Source of the DNA: Streptomyces griseoviridis
GTDB taxonomy: Bacteria; Actinomycetota; Actinomycetes; Streptomycetales; Streptomycetaceae
DNA: 64,000 nt
Reading direction: 5' to 3'
Assembly (NCBI RefSeq): GCF_005222485.1
Contig: NZ_CP029078.1
Span: 2,632,001-2,696,000 of the forward strand
Of this stretch, positions 15,976 through 24,332 are shown piece by piece. The stretch's first letter is position 1. Each line of letters opens with the position of its first letter. A model generated the notes under the pieces. The model was not told the DNA's origin, did not search any database, and saw only the letters and a program-made list of their open reading frames with translations. The position numbers and the translations under genes were made by a program.

Positions 15976-17022
15976 ATGAGACTTCTGGTGCTGGGCGGGA
16001 CGGAGTTCGTCGGGCGGGCCCTGGTGGCGGGCGCGCTGGAGCGCGGCTGGGAGGTGACCGTCCTCAACCGGGGACGGCGTCCCGTGCCGGACGGGGTACG
16101 GGCCGTGCGGGGCGACCGCACCGCGCCGGGCGGGCTCGACGCGCTCGCGGCGGGCGGCGGGTGGGACGCCGTCGTCGACACCTGGAAGGGCGCGCCCCGG
16201 ACGGTGCGGGACGCCGCGCGGCTGCTGCGGGAGCGCGCCGGGCGGTACGCGTACGTGTCGAGCTGCTCGGTGTACACCTGGTCGCCGCCCGCCGGGTACC
16301 GGGAGGATGCGCCCGTCGTGGAGGGCGCGGCGGCGGACGCGGACGCCACCGACTACGCCCGTGACAAGCGGGGCGGCGAGCTGGCCGTGCTGGACGCCTT
16401 CGGCGCGGACCGTTCGCTGCTGGTGCGGGCCGGGCTGATCCTCGGCCCGCACGAGAACGTCGGCCGGCTCCCCTGGTGGCTGACCCGGATCGCGCGCGGC
16501 GGACCCGTACTGGCCCCGGGACCCCGCGCGTTGCCGCTCCAGTACGTCGACGCGCGCGACCTCGCCGGGTGGACGCTCGGCGCGCTGGAGCGCGGCACGA
16601 GCGGGCCGCACAACCTGATGAGCGAGCGGGGGCACACGACCATGGGCGGGCTGCTCGACGCCTGCGCGGCGGTGACCGGCTCCGCCGCGGACCTCGTCTG
16701 GACGCCCCCGGAGGCCGTGCTCGGCGCCGGGATCGCGCCGTGGACCGAGCTGCCGGTGTGGGTGCCGCCGAGCAGCGCGGAGCATGACGCGCTGCACTCG
16801 GCGGACGTGTCGCGCGCGGTCGCGGCCGGGCTGGTCTGCCGTCCGGTCGCGGAGACCGTCGCCGACACCTGGCAGTGGCTGCGTTCGCTCGACGGCGCGG
16901 CCCGGCCGTGGGGCGCGGGCATCGGGCTCGACCCGCGGAAGGAGGCGGCGGCGCTCGCCGGTCGGACGGGCCGCACGGGCGGGGGCGGTCCTCCACGGCG
17001 ATCGCGGCCCGACTCGTCGTGA
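15976..17022 (+). CDS. NAD-dependent epimerase/dehydratase family protein
   Basis: A Rossmann nucleotide-binding start is clear: MRLLVLGGTEFVGRALVAGALERGWEVTVLNRG. The SDR body continues with VSSCSVYTW, DYARDKRGGELAVLDAFG (YxxxK-type catalytic region), VRAGLILGPHENVGRLPWWL and LQYVDARDLAGW. It resembles extended SDR reductases or epimerases of unknown substrate (348 residues). The last ~25 residues (GRTGRTGGGGPPRRSRPDSS) look like read-through into the neighbouring LuxR-regulator remnant, so the original C-terminus may have been lost or altered. Confidence 0.88.
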   Translation: MRLLVLGGTEFVGRALVAGALERGWEVTVLNRGRRPVPDGVRAVRGDRTAPGGLDALAAGGGWDAVVDTWKGAPRTVRDAARLLRERAGRYAYVSSCSVYTWSPPAGYREDAPVVEGAAADADATDYARDKRGGELAVLDAFGADRSLLVRAGLILGPHENVGRLPWWLTRIARGGPVLAPGPRALPLQYVDARDLAGWTLGALERGTSGPHNLMSERGHTTMGGLLDACAAVTGSAADLVWTPPEAVLGAGIAPWTELPVWVPPSSAEHDALHSADVSRAVAAGLVCRPVAETVADTWQWLRSLDGAARPWGAGIGLDPRKEAAALAGRTGRTGGGGPPRRSRPDSS

Positions 17023-17141
17023 CGGAACGGGCGATCGCGAAACACACCGCCCGCATCCTCGCCAAACCGGGCCTCCGGGTGTCGGACGACGACAATCGCC
17101 GCGTCCTCGCGGTGCCCGCACGCCTCGACGGCGGGCGCTGA
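16978..17141 (+). pseudogene. 3' fragment of a LuxR-family response regulator
   Basis: In a frame different from the epimerase, codons 16989-17141 read SSTAIAARLVVTERAIAKHTARILAKPGLRVS and DDDNRRVLAVPARLDGG, matching the helix-turn-helix and extreme C-terminus of NarL/LuxR response regulators of Streptomyces (typically NAAIAARL..TE.AV.KHT..IF.KLGL). The receiver domain, the start codon and the first part of the HTH are missing. It overlaps the 3' end of the epimerase gene, so a deletion probably fused the two. Confidence 0.72.
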
Positions 17142-17319
17142 TTCTCGTGAACTTCCGCTGCTCATGCGGGTGTTGTGACACCTGGGGCCGCCAAACCTCT
17201 GATGTTTTTGGGCGTCGGCTGAACACCACCGAGGCGGCCTCCGTATGAAAGGGCGCCGCTTCACTCCTGTCGGGCGCCTCGATGCCCCGCCAAGCCCGCA
17301 AGGAAGTCAGAGGAGTTCC

Positions 17320-18894
17320 ATGGGACGCAACACACGAAAGCGCCGTACGCCGCTGGCCACCAAGGCCATAGCCGCATCGGCGGCCCTAGCGCTCGGTGGG
17401 GGCGGGCTGATCTGGGCGAACTTCTACGCCTCGGCGCACGAGTCGAACGCGGGACAGAACCAGACCAAGGCCGCCACCGCGACGGTGGCCACGATCTCCT
17501 GCCCGGACGTCGGACAGAAGCTGACCAGCGTGCCGAGTGGCGCCACCAACGGTGTGGCCAAGGAACTGGCGAACCTCGACAAGCAGATCACCGAGGCCTA
17601 CGCCCGTCTCGCCTCCACGCGCCAGGCGCAGACCAACGACGCGAGCTTCGTCCAGAACGCGATCGTCGGGCCCCTCAAGGAGAAGCGGGCCGCGACGATC
17701 GACCGGATCAGGATCGACATCCAGCGGGTCGGCGGCACGTTCGACAGCCGGCTGTCCCAGCTCTCCGCCTGCACCACCCAGACCGCGAACCAGACCAACG
17801 CCGGTGGTGGCAACAACGGCCAGGGCAACAACGGGCAGAACGGCAACGGCCAGAACGGCAACGGCCAGAACGGCCAGAACGGGAACGGCCAGAACGGCAA
17901 CGGGCAGAACGGTGGCGGCCAGGCCACCGCGGCGCCGAGCGACCCCGCGGCCGGCGGCAACATCGGCGGCCAGGCGGGCAACGGCCCGGTCGCGGCCGAC
18001 TTCGTGGACATCACCAAGGTCCAGCGCAACGTGGCGGCCAAGCCGCGCGCCAAGCGGGGCGGTTCGACGGGTACGTTCACCACCCGCTGCGGTGTGAACA
18101 CCAACAAGAACCACAACACCGACAACGTCATCGTCGCGCCCGGCGTGACCAACGGCGCGCACCACCTGCACGACTACACCGGCAACCAGAAGGTCAACGC
18201 CTTCTCCACCAACGACACGTTCCTCCAGGGCGGCACCAGCTGCGCCAACAAGAGCGACCTGTCGTCGTACTACTGGCCGGTCGTCCGCGTCCAGGACGGC
18301 ACGCAGGACTTCGACCAGAATGCGGACGGCGGTGGCAAGGAAGGCAACGTCGGCAAGATCCTCACGCCGATCAAGTCGGAGCTGACCTACGTCGGCAGCC
18401 CGACCAGCAAGGTCGTCGCGATGCCGCAGTTCCTGCGCATCATCACCGGTGACGCCAAGACCACGACCAACGGTCTGGCGAACGCCAACGCGCACTGGTC
18501 CTGCACCGGTTTCGAGAACAAGGTCCAGCTGACGGAGCAGTACCCGATCTGCCCGCAGGGCAGCAACGTGGTGCGCCTCTTCTCCTTCCAGAGCTGCTGG
18601 GACGGCCAGAACACCGACAGCGCCAACCACCGCTCGCACGTGGCGTTCGCGGACGCGGCGGGCAACTGCGGCAACGGCTTCAAGGCGATCCCGCAGCTGA
18701 CCGCGCGCCTGGTCTACAAGATCACTCCGCCGGTCGTGCAGAACGGCGTGGTGAAGAACGCGTACGCGGTCGACGGTTTCCCCGAGCAGCTGCACAAGGC
18801 GGCCACCGACCACGACGACTTCATCAGCGTCACGACCAACGGCCTGGCGAACAAGATCGCCAACTGCATCAACCGGGGTCAGCGGTGCCAGTGA
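17320..18894 (+). CDS. Secreted DUF1996 protein with Asn/Gly/Gln linker
   Basis: The 524-residue product starts at ATG 17320 after AGAGGAG. A signal anchor (about 14-32) precedes a coiled helical module bracketed by C61 and C151 ([33 protein letters not shown]). A low-complexity NGQ-repeat linker covers roughly residues 163-200. The C-terminal ~300 residues form a DUF1996 domain: the [11 protein letters not shown] motif near residue 279, then [27 protein letters not shown] and HDDFIS. DUF1996 proteins are secreted and often sit in polysaccharide-related contexts, but the activity is unknown. The architecture mirrors that of the gene at 12854. Confidence 0.9.
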   Translation: MGRNTRKRRTPLATKAIAASAALALGGGGLIWANFYASAHESNAGQNQTKAATATVATISCPDVGQKLTSVPSGATNGVAKELANLDKQITEAYARLASTRQAQTNDASFVQNAIVGPLKEKRAATIDRIRIDIQRVGGTFDSRLSQLSACTTQTANQTNAGGGNNGQGNNGQNGNGQNGNGQNGQNGNGQNGNGQNGGGQATAAPSDPAAGGNIGGQAGNGPVAADFVDITKVQRNVAAKPRAKRGGSTGTFTTRCGVNTNKNHNTDNVIVAPGVTNGAHHLHDYTGNQKVNAFSTNDTFLQGGTSCANKSDLSSYYWPVVRVQDGTQDFDQNADGGGKEGNVGKILTPIKSELTYVGSPTSKVVAMPQFLRIITGDAKTTTNGLANANAHWSCTGFENKVQLTEQYPICPQGSNVVRLFSFQSCWDGQNTDSANHRSHVAFADAAGNCGNGFKAIPQLTARLVYKITPPVVQNGVVKNAYAVDGFPEQLHKAATDHDDFISVTTNGLANKIANCINRGQRCQ

Positions 18895-18931
18895 ACTGAC
18901 ACCCGGGTGATCCCGGCGGTCAGGTGAGACG

Positions 18932-18967
18932 GAAGCGGGCGGTGGGAGTGATCCCACCGCCCGCTTC
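18932..18967. terminator. Bidirectional terminator
   Basis: A perfect 16-bp inverted repeat (18932-18947 with 18952-18967) with loop GTGA lies between convergent genes, the DUF1996 gene and the lipoprotein gene. Confidence 0.88.
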
Positions 18968-19025
18968 GGCGTCGCCGGTGCCGTCCACGCGCCCGATCCG
19001 CCCCTCGGGGGCCGGGCGCGCGGGG

Positions 19026-19439
19026 TCAGCTGGTGTGCTCGGAGTGGTCGGTGCCGATCTCCACGGCCCCGCCGAGCGTGCCGCGCAGCGCCGTGACGAC
19101 GCCGTCGTCGCCGACCGCGACCCACTTGCGGCCCACCAGGTAGTAACCGCCGTAGTCCTTCGCCTCGTTGATCCACTCGCGCTGGCCGCGGTCGGTGGCG
19201 AAGGTGGCGAGGACGAACTTGCCGTCGCCGTTCTTGCAGATGGCCTGGCGGATCTCGTCGGCGTCGGTCTGGATGTCCGGCGCGCACTTCACCGCCGCGG
19301 CGAGGCTCTCCAGGCTGCCGCTCGCGGTCGAGGGCGCCTCGGCGGCGCGGTCACCGCCGCCGTCGCCGGATCCGCAGCCCGCCAGCGTCAGGACGGCCGC
19401 GGCGGCGGCCACGGCGAGTGTCGGTCGGGTCAGCCTCAT
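19026..19439 (-). CDS. Putative lipoprotein (137 aa)
   Basis: The N-terminus is a lipoprotein signal with lipobox LAGC (MRLTRPTLAVAAAAAVLTLAGCGSG), so the mature protein starts at Cys22 and is anchored outside the membrane. The mature part is short and acidic, has two further Cys (KCAPDIQ and QAICKNG), and ends in a strand-rich segment (YLVGRKWVAVGDDGVVTALRGTLGGAVEIG). No family is recognised. It is convergent with the DUF1996 gene and divergent from the TPR gene. Confidence 0.85.
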   Translation of the reverse strand: MRLTRPTLAVAAAAAVLTLAGCGSGDGGGDRAAEAPSTASGSLESLAAAVKCAPDIQTDADEIRQAICKNGDGKFVLATFATDRGQREWINEAKDYGGYYLVGRKWVAVGDDGVVTALRGTLGGAVEIGTDHSEHTS

Positions 19440-19560
19440 CTGTTCCTCCGGTCCCGTGCGGCCCCGGCGAGGGGCCCGTCCCCTTCGATACGGCTGCGGA
19501 GCCCGCCCCGCTCACCGTACGGGTGCGCGAATCCAGGCGCGGGTGTGTGAGGGTGGCCCG

Positions 19561-20079
19561 GTGGACCGAGACTGGGAAGACCGTGTGACCGCCGCCTGGG
19601 CCGCCTTCGACGCCGATCCCGGGCAGGACGGGGCGCGCTTCAGGGCCGGGATCGAGGCGCTCGCCGCCGAACTCCCCGCCGGCAGCCCGCTCGCCCTGTT
19701 CGAGCGGGGCTGCGCCTGGGACTCGACGGGGCACTCGGACCGCGCGGTCCCGCTGTACCAGGAGGCCCTGGCCCGCGGGCTCGACGAGGTGAGCCGGTAC
19801 AAGGGCCGCCGGACGAGGATCCAGCTCGCCAGCTCGCTGCGGAACACCGGCCGCGCCGAGGCGGGCGTCGCCCTGTTGACGCCCGAACTGGACGCGCCGT
19901 CGGACGAGTTGGACGACGCGGTACGGGCCTGCCTCGCGCTGTGCCTGTCCAGCCTCGGGCGGGACCGCGAGGGCCTCTCGCTGGTGTTGGGCGCGCTCGC
20001 CCCGCATCTGCCGCGGTACCGGCGGTCGATGGCCGCCTACGCGCGCGGACTCGTCGAGCCCGAGGGCGGGGCAGGATAA
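19561..20079 (+). CDS. Tetratricopeptide repeat protein (172 aa)
   Basis: The GTG start at 19561 gives VDRDWEDRVTAAWAAFDADPGQDGARF, followed by helical repeats: ALFERGCAWDSTGHSDRAVPLYQEALARGL, RRTRIQLASSLRNTGRAEAGVALLTPEL and RACLALCLSSLGRDREGLSLVLGALAPHL. These are TPR-like and match a common actinobacterial family of small cytoplasmic TPR proteins. It is probably a protein-interaction adaptor. The next gene follows 38 bases downstream in the same direction. Confidence 0.85.
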   Translation: MDRDWEDRVTAAWAAFDADPGQDGARFRAGIEALAAELPAGSPLALFERGCAWDSTGHSDRAVPLYQEALARGLDEVSRYKGRRTRIQLASSLRNTGRAEAGVALLTPELDAPSDELDDAVRACLALCLSSLGRDREGLSLVLGALAPHLPRYRRSMAAYARGLVEPEGGAG

Positions 20080-20117
20080 CGGCGGGGCACGCTTCCCTCA
20101 AGTGCCGGTGACCATCG

Positions 20118-22061
20118 GTGGATTCGCTCGTTCTGCTGAACGTGCAGTCACAGGATGTCGCCCCGCGCCCCGCCTCCGCCTCCGCCGAACCCGCCGTCGA
20201 CGTCGAGCAGGCCGAGGCCGCGCTCGTCGAGCACTACCCGCGGCTCGTCCGCCTCGCCTACCTGGTGCTTCCGCCCAGCCTCGGCCGCAACCGGCGCGTG
20301 GTGACCGCGCACGCCCTCACCCAGCGCGCGCTGCCCAGGGGGCGCAGCACGGCGCCCCTGATCCCGGCCCAGTCCACCGGCAGGGACGGCGACCTCGGGT
20401 ACACGTTCGTCCGGCTGCGGGTGGTGCGGACGGCGCTGGAGGCGGGCCTGCCGCTGAGCCTCCGGACGCTGTCCAAGCGGGCCAGGCTGCCCGCGCTGCT
20501 GCCGCAGGTGCGCGGCCTGCGGCTGCTCCCGCTCTCCGGCGGCGCCGACGAACTCGCCCTCGACCAGCGGCTGTCGACCCTGTCGGGGGCGGGCCGTGCC
20601 GCCTATGTGCTGCGCGGTCTCGAACGGCTCCCCGACACCGAGGTGTGCCGCGTCCTCTCGGCGGCCGGGGTCTCCGACACCGCCGCCGCGCTGCGCGAGG
20701 CCGACACCGTCCCGGCGCGGTACGCGCTGCTCGCCTCACCGGAGTTCGACCCCTGTTCGCTCCAGGCCAGGCCCACCGATCTGATGCGGCGCCGTCAGCA
20801 CACCAGGGCGGCGGTCGGCGCGGCGGCGGCCCTCGCGGTGTGCGGGGCGCTGGTCCTGCTGCCCGGCGGCGGCTGGGGCCCGGACGGCGCCGCCGCGCCG
20901 TCCTACGCGCAGAACCCGTCCGCGCGGGCCGCCCTCGATCCGGCGCGGCTGACCCGGGTGGCGCCCACGGCGTGGGAGAAGTCGGCGCGCGCCGACTTCT
21001 CGGTGTGGCCGGCCAGGGGTGAGCTGGCCAAGGACACGGCGCTGCTGCGCCGGGCCCTCGCGGTGTGGGCGCGGCCCGGCGCCGACGTGCGGGTCTCGGC
21101 GACCCCTGGCACCGCGTCGGGCGGTCCCGCGGGGCCGCCGCAGCTGCTGTACGCGGGCGCGGTCGACAGCGCGCGGGTGGTGCTCCTGTACGACGGGCTG
21201 CGGATCGTCCGCTACGCCGAGCCGGCGGAGGGCACCCGGGGCGCGGCGCTGGACCTCGCGCGGGTCGACGGCGCCGACCGCGCCGCTTCCGGCGCGCTGG
21301 TGCTCGGCCGCGCCGACGGCAACGTCCGCTATCTGACGGCTCCTTGGGTGAAGGAGGCGGCCGAGCGCGACCTGATGAAACCGTCGGCGGCGGCGACCGC
21401 CGTCCCGCTCGCCGGCGGCATCACCGCGCCGGTGGCGGCCTCGGCCACGGGGACCGGCGCCTGCACCTCGTGGAACGTCCTCCAGCTCACCGACGCCTCC
21501 GGCACCCGGGTGCTGACCGACCTCGGTGAGCTGCTCCCGGCCCGGCTGACCACCGGGCGTCCCGGCGCCGTCACGGACGCGTCCGGCGCCGGGGCGCTGC
21601 GCACCTGGTCGCCGTACGCGTGCTCGCTGACGGCGATGCGCTCCGCGGGGGTGCGCAGCGTCAACGCGTGGGCGTTCGCCCGGCAGCCGCTGCCGGACGG
21701 GAGCGGCTCGGCGCAGTGGGTGTGCACCCGGTCGGAGACCTGGCGGGGCGACGGCACCCGGGTGCTGGCGCAGTTCCTGCAGCCGGGCGGGGAGTACGGG
21801 GCGGTCACGGCGAAGGCCGAGGACGTGCCCGCGTGCGGTGAGCGCGATCCGCGGGCGCTGGCCGGGGTGTTGTGGAAGTCGGCGGGCGGCCACTGGTATC
21901 TGCTGGCGGCCGGCGATCCCGACGTCACGTCGGTCACGGCGAGCGGCGGCATCACGGCGACCGCGCGAGGCAACCTGCTGATCACGAAGGCCGAACAGGG
22001 CGCACGAGCCAAGCTGCGGGGCACGTCGGCGGACGGCGGCTCGGTCGACGGGCTGGGGTGA
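20118..22061 (+). CDS. Single-pass membrane protein with sigma-factor-like cytoplasmic domain
   Basis: The 647-residue protein has an N-terminal cytoplasmic region resembling degenerate ECF sigma regions: AEAALVEHYPRLVRLAYLVLPPSLG (region-2-like), and AYVLRGLERLPDTEVCRVLSAAGVSDTAAALREAD (region-4-like). One membrane helix at about 229-250 (TRAAVGAAAALAVCGALVLL) follows, then about 390 residues outside the cell with a C-S/T-W-N-rich body. GTG start at 20118. It is likely a membrane-tethered regulator or remnant of a sigma factor joined to a sensor. The sigma resemblance is by eye and weak. No anti-sigma gene is adjacent. Confidence 0.72.
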   Translation: MDSLVLLNVQSQDVAPRPASASAEPAVDVEQAEAALVEHYPRLVRLAYLVLPPSLGRNRRVVTAHALTQRALPRGRSTAPLIPAQSTGRDGDLGYTFVRLRVVRTALEAGLPLSLRTLSKRARLPALLPQVRGLRLLPLSGGADELALDQRLSTLSGAGRAAYVLRGLERLPDTEVCRVLSAAGVSDTAAALREADTVPARYALLASPEFDPCSLQARPTDLMRRRQHTRAAVGAAAALAVCGALVLLPGGGWGPDGAAAPSYAQNPSARAALDPARLTRVAPTAWEKSARADFSVWPARGELAKDTALLRRALAVWARPGADVRVSATPGTASGGPAGPPQLLYAGAVDSARVVLLYDGLRIVRYAEPAEGTRGAALDLARVDGADRAASGALVLGRADGNVRYLTAPWVKEAAERDLMKPSAAATAVPLAGGITAPVAASATGTGACTSWNVLQLTDASGTRVLTDLGELLPARLTTGRPGAVTDASGAGALRTWSPYACSLTAMRSAGVRSVNAWAFARQPLPDGSGSAQWVCTRSETWRGDGTRVLAQFLQPGGEYGAVTAKAEDVPACGERDPRALAGVLWKSAGGHWYLLAAGDPDVTSVTASGGITATARGNLLITKAEQGARAKLRGTSADGGSVDGLG

Positions 22062-22256
22062 GGCGGGGACGCACCGCGCACAGCCCGGGGCGGGCTGAGG
22101 TGAGGCGGGGGCGGGTTTCTCGGCGGCGGGCTGAATGAGGCGGGACGAGGGCGAGCGACCCCGCGGCAGGCGTGCGGAGTCCCGACGCCCTTCCCTCCCC
22201 GCCGGTGGCCACAAGGCCCTTGCTGACATGAACGTAAACAAGACCGTGCAAAGGGG

Positions 22257-22291
22257 TTCACCTCGGGGCTACTCGTCAGTACATTGACGCC
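22257..22291 (+). promoter_or_regulatory. Leaderless promoter with palindrome, hydrolase/reductase operon
   Basis: TTCACC (22257-22262), 17 bases, then TACATT (22280-22285) is followed by 6 bases and the ATG at 22292, so transcription would begin at the start codon. No ribosome site is visible. CGTCA-N6-TGACG (22274-22289) overlaps the -10 and could be the operator for the TetR encoded at 24333. Confidence 0.55.
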
Positions 22292-23215
22292 ATGTCTCAC
22301 AAGCAGGCCCGGGTGCCCCAGGCGGACGACGCGGAGCGGGTCGCGCTCACCGCGCGCAAGGTCTCCTTCTCCTGGGAGGACACCCCGCTCCACTGGGTAC
22401 CGGGCGACCCCTTCACCACGCACACCATCAACGTGCTGCACCTGCTGCTGCCCGCGGGTGAACGGTGGTTCGTGCACGTCTACCGGCAGGTCCTGCCGTA
22501 CATCACGGACGAGCGGCTGCGCGAGGACGTCATCGGGTTCATCGGGCAGGAGGCGACGCACTCGCAGGCCCATGACGAGGTGCTGCCGCATCTGCGGGAG
22601 CAGGGGCTCGACCCGACGCCGTACACCGCGCAGGTGGACTGGCTGTTCGAGAAGCTGCTCGGGGACCGCACGCTGCCGCCCGGCCGGGCCCGCCACTGGT
22701 GGCTGATGGAGCGGGTGGCGATCATCGCGGCGATCGAGCACTACACCGCGTTCCTCGGCGACTGGATACTGAACGCCGAGGAGTTGGACCGGCGCGGCGC
22801 CGATCCGACCATGCTGGACCTGCTGCGCTGGCACGGCGCCGAGGAGGTCGAGCACCGCTCGGTCGCCTTCGAACTGTTCCTGCACGTCGACGGCGACTAC
22901 CGGCGCCGGGTGCGCACCTGGGCGACGGCGTTCGGCGCGCTGATGTTCCTGTGGCAGCGCGGGATTCGCTTCTTCATGGCGAACGACCCGACGCAGGTCG
23001 CGGGCAAGGCGTCCGTCAAGGACTTCTATCTGCGCGGCCGCAGCGGCACGCTGCCCGCGACCGGGGAGATCGTGAAGTCGATCCCGCGCTATCTGGCCCG
23101 CTCCTACCACCCCTCCCAGGAGGGATCCACCGCGCAGGCGCTCGCCTATCTGGCCGTCTCCCCCGCCGCCCGCGCGGCCGAGGCGGCGCTCGACGGCGGC
23201 AGGGGGGCCGCGTGA
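22292..23215 (+). CDS. Predicted metal-dependent hydrolase (PF10118 type)
   Basis: The 307-residue protein has conserved histidine/acidic motifs: FIGQEATHSQAHDEVLP, ERVAIIAAIEHYTAFLGDWIL and HGAEEVEHRSVAFELFLHV, the ferritin-like E..H clusters typical of the PF10118 'metal-dependent hydrolase' family. It is probably a di-iron or metal enzyme acting on a lipid or aromatic substrate. The stop overlaps the start of the ferredoxin reductase gene (TGATG), which suggests the reductase supplies electrons to this metal protein. It is preceded by a leaderless-type promoter. An oxygenase/desaturase role is possible but unproven. Confidence 0.88.
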   Translation: MSHKQARVPQADDAERVALTARKVSFSWEDTPLHWVPGDPFTTHTINVLHLLLPAGERWFVHVYRQVLPYITDERLREDVIGFIGQEATHSQAHDEVLPHLREQGLDPTPYTAQVDWLFEKLLGDRTLPPGRARHWWLMERVAIIAAIEHYTAFLGDWILNAEELDRRGADPTMLDLLRWHGAEEVEHRSVAFELFLHVDGDYRRRVRTWATAFGALMFLWQRGIRFFMANDPTQVAGKASVKDFYLRGRSGTLPATGEIVKSIPRYLARSYHPSQEGSTAQALAYLAVSPAARAAEAALDGGRGAA

Positions 23216-24276
23216 TGCCAAGGCTGCGGACGGTCCTGGCCGTCGCGGGCGCCACCGGCGTCGCGGGCGCCGTCGTACGGCGGGCGCTGCGGCGCCGCGT
23301 CCAGGGCTCGCCGCTGTGGCCGCTGCCCGCGCTGGAGGAGCCGGTCTCGGGCCGGCCGCGCTCGCGGGCGCTGCGGCTGTCGGTCACTACGCGCGAGACG
23401 GTCGCCGACGGCGTCGTCCTGCTGCGGCTCGAAGGGCGGGAGCTGCCGCGCTGGGAGCCCGGCGCGCATCTGGACGTCGTGCTGCCGTCCGGGCAGGTGC
23501 GGCAGTACTCGCTCTGCGGTGACCCGGCGGACACCGGCGCGTACACGGTCGCCGTCCGGCTGGTCACCGACGGCCGGGGCGGCTCCCGCGAGCTGCACGA
23601 ACAGGTGCTTGAGGGCGCCGAGTTGGAGGTGCGGGGGCCACGGAACCGGTTCCCGCTGGTGGCGGCGGACGGCTATGTGTTCGTGGCCGGCGGCATCGGC
23701 GTCACCCCGATCCTGCCGATGCTGCGGTCGCTGCCGGACGGCACCCCGTGGCGGCTGCTGTACGGCGGGCGCAGCCGGGCGTCGATGCCGTTCCTCGACG
23801 AGGTCGAGCGGCTCGGCGCGAGCGGGGCCGGGCAGGTCACGGTGGTCGCCGAGGACGAGGCCGGACTGCCCGACCTGGACGGCCTGTTGGCGGACCTTCC
23901 GGAGGGGACGGCCGTCTACTGCTGCGGGCCCGAGGGGCTGATGGCGGCGGTCGGTGAGCGGGCGCCCGGGGTCCGCCTCGAACGGTTCGGACCTGCCTCG
24001 GGCACCGGCGGCGACGGCGCCTTCGAGGTCGAACTACGGCGCAGCGGGCGGACGTTGACGGTCGCGGCCGGTCAGAGTGTGCTCGCCGCGGTGCGCGCGG
24101 AGCTGCCCGACACCGTCTACTCGTGCGCGCAGGGGTTCTGCGGAACCTGCCAGCAACGCGTCCTGGAGGGCGAGGTGGACCACCGCGACGAGCTGCTCAC
24201 GGACGGGGAGCGCGACGACTCGATGTTGATTTGCGTCTCTCGGGCGCGGGGTGATCGAATCGTGCTGGACATGTGA
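23215..24276 (+). CDS. PDR/VanB-type oxidoreductase with C-terminal 2Fe-2S ferredoxin
   Basis: The 353-residue flavoprotein is a phthalate-dioxygenase-reductase type. A short membrane-like N-terminus (LRTVLAVAGATGVAGAVV) precedes the FAD/FMN block (RQYSLCG) and the NAD block (GGIGVTPILPML; YCCGPEGLM). The plant-type ferredoxin domain has ligands C304, C309, C312 and C340 (CAQGFCGTC..C). It transfers electrons from NAD(P)H to a partner oxygenase, here probably the metal protein encoded directly upstream with an overlapping stop/start. Start ATG at 23215; GTG 23212 is an alternative. Confidence 0.93.
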   Translation: MPRLRTVLAVAGATGVAGAVVRRALRRRVQGSPLWPLPALEEPVSGRPRSRALRLSVTTRETVADGVVLLRLEGRELPRWEPGAHLDVVLPSGQVRQYSLCGDPADTGAYTVAVRLVTDGRGGSRELHEQVLEGAELEVRGPRNRFPLVAADGYVFVAGGIGVTPILPMLRSLPDGTPWRLLYGGRSRASMPFLDEVERLGASGAGQVTVVAEDEAGLPDLDGLLADLPEGTAVYCCGPEGLMAAVGERAPGVRLERFGPASGTGGDGAFEVELRRSGRTLTVAAGQSVLAAVRAELPDTVYSCAQGFCGTCQQRVLEGEVDHRDELLTDGERDDSMLICVSRARGDRIVLDM

Positions 24277-24320
24277 ACACCCTTGGCCGGACCGGTTCAT
24301 GGGCGTCCGGATCCGATCAG

Positions 24321-24332
24321 TAAGGTGTTCGT
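24321..24332 (+). promoter_or_regulatory. Probable leaderless promoter of the TetR gene
   Basis: TAAGGT (24321-24326) lies 6 bases before the ATG at 24333, and no Shine-Dalgarno site is present. TTCATG at 24296-24301 is a weak -35 candidate with a long 19-base spacer. Confidence 0.45.

Noticed and set aside
16875..17141. Full 88-residue ORF ending in LuxR-like sequence
   Set aside because: Only the C-terminal ~50 residues resemble LuxR; the rest overlaps the epimerase frame. Annotated as a pseudogene fragment.
24275..24330. GAACACC...AAGGTGTTC inverted repeat as a TetR operator
   Set aside because: The arms match imperfectly and are about 50 bases apart, too far for a TetR dimer site. The CGTCA palindrome is the better candidate.
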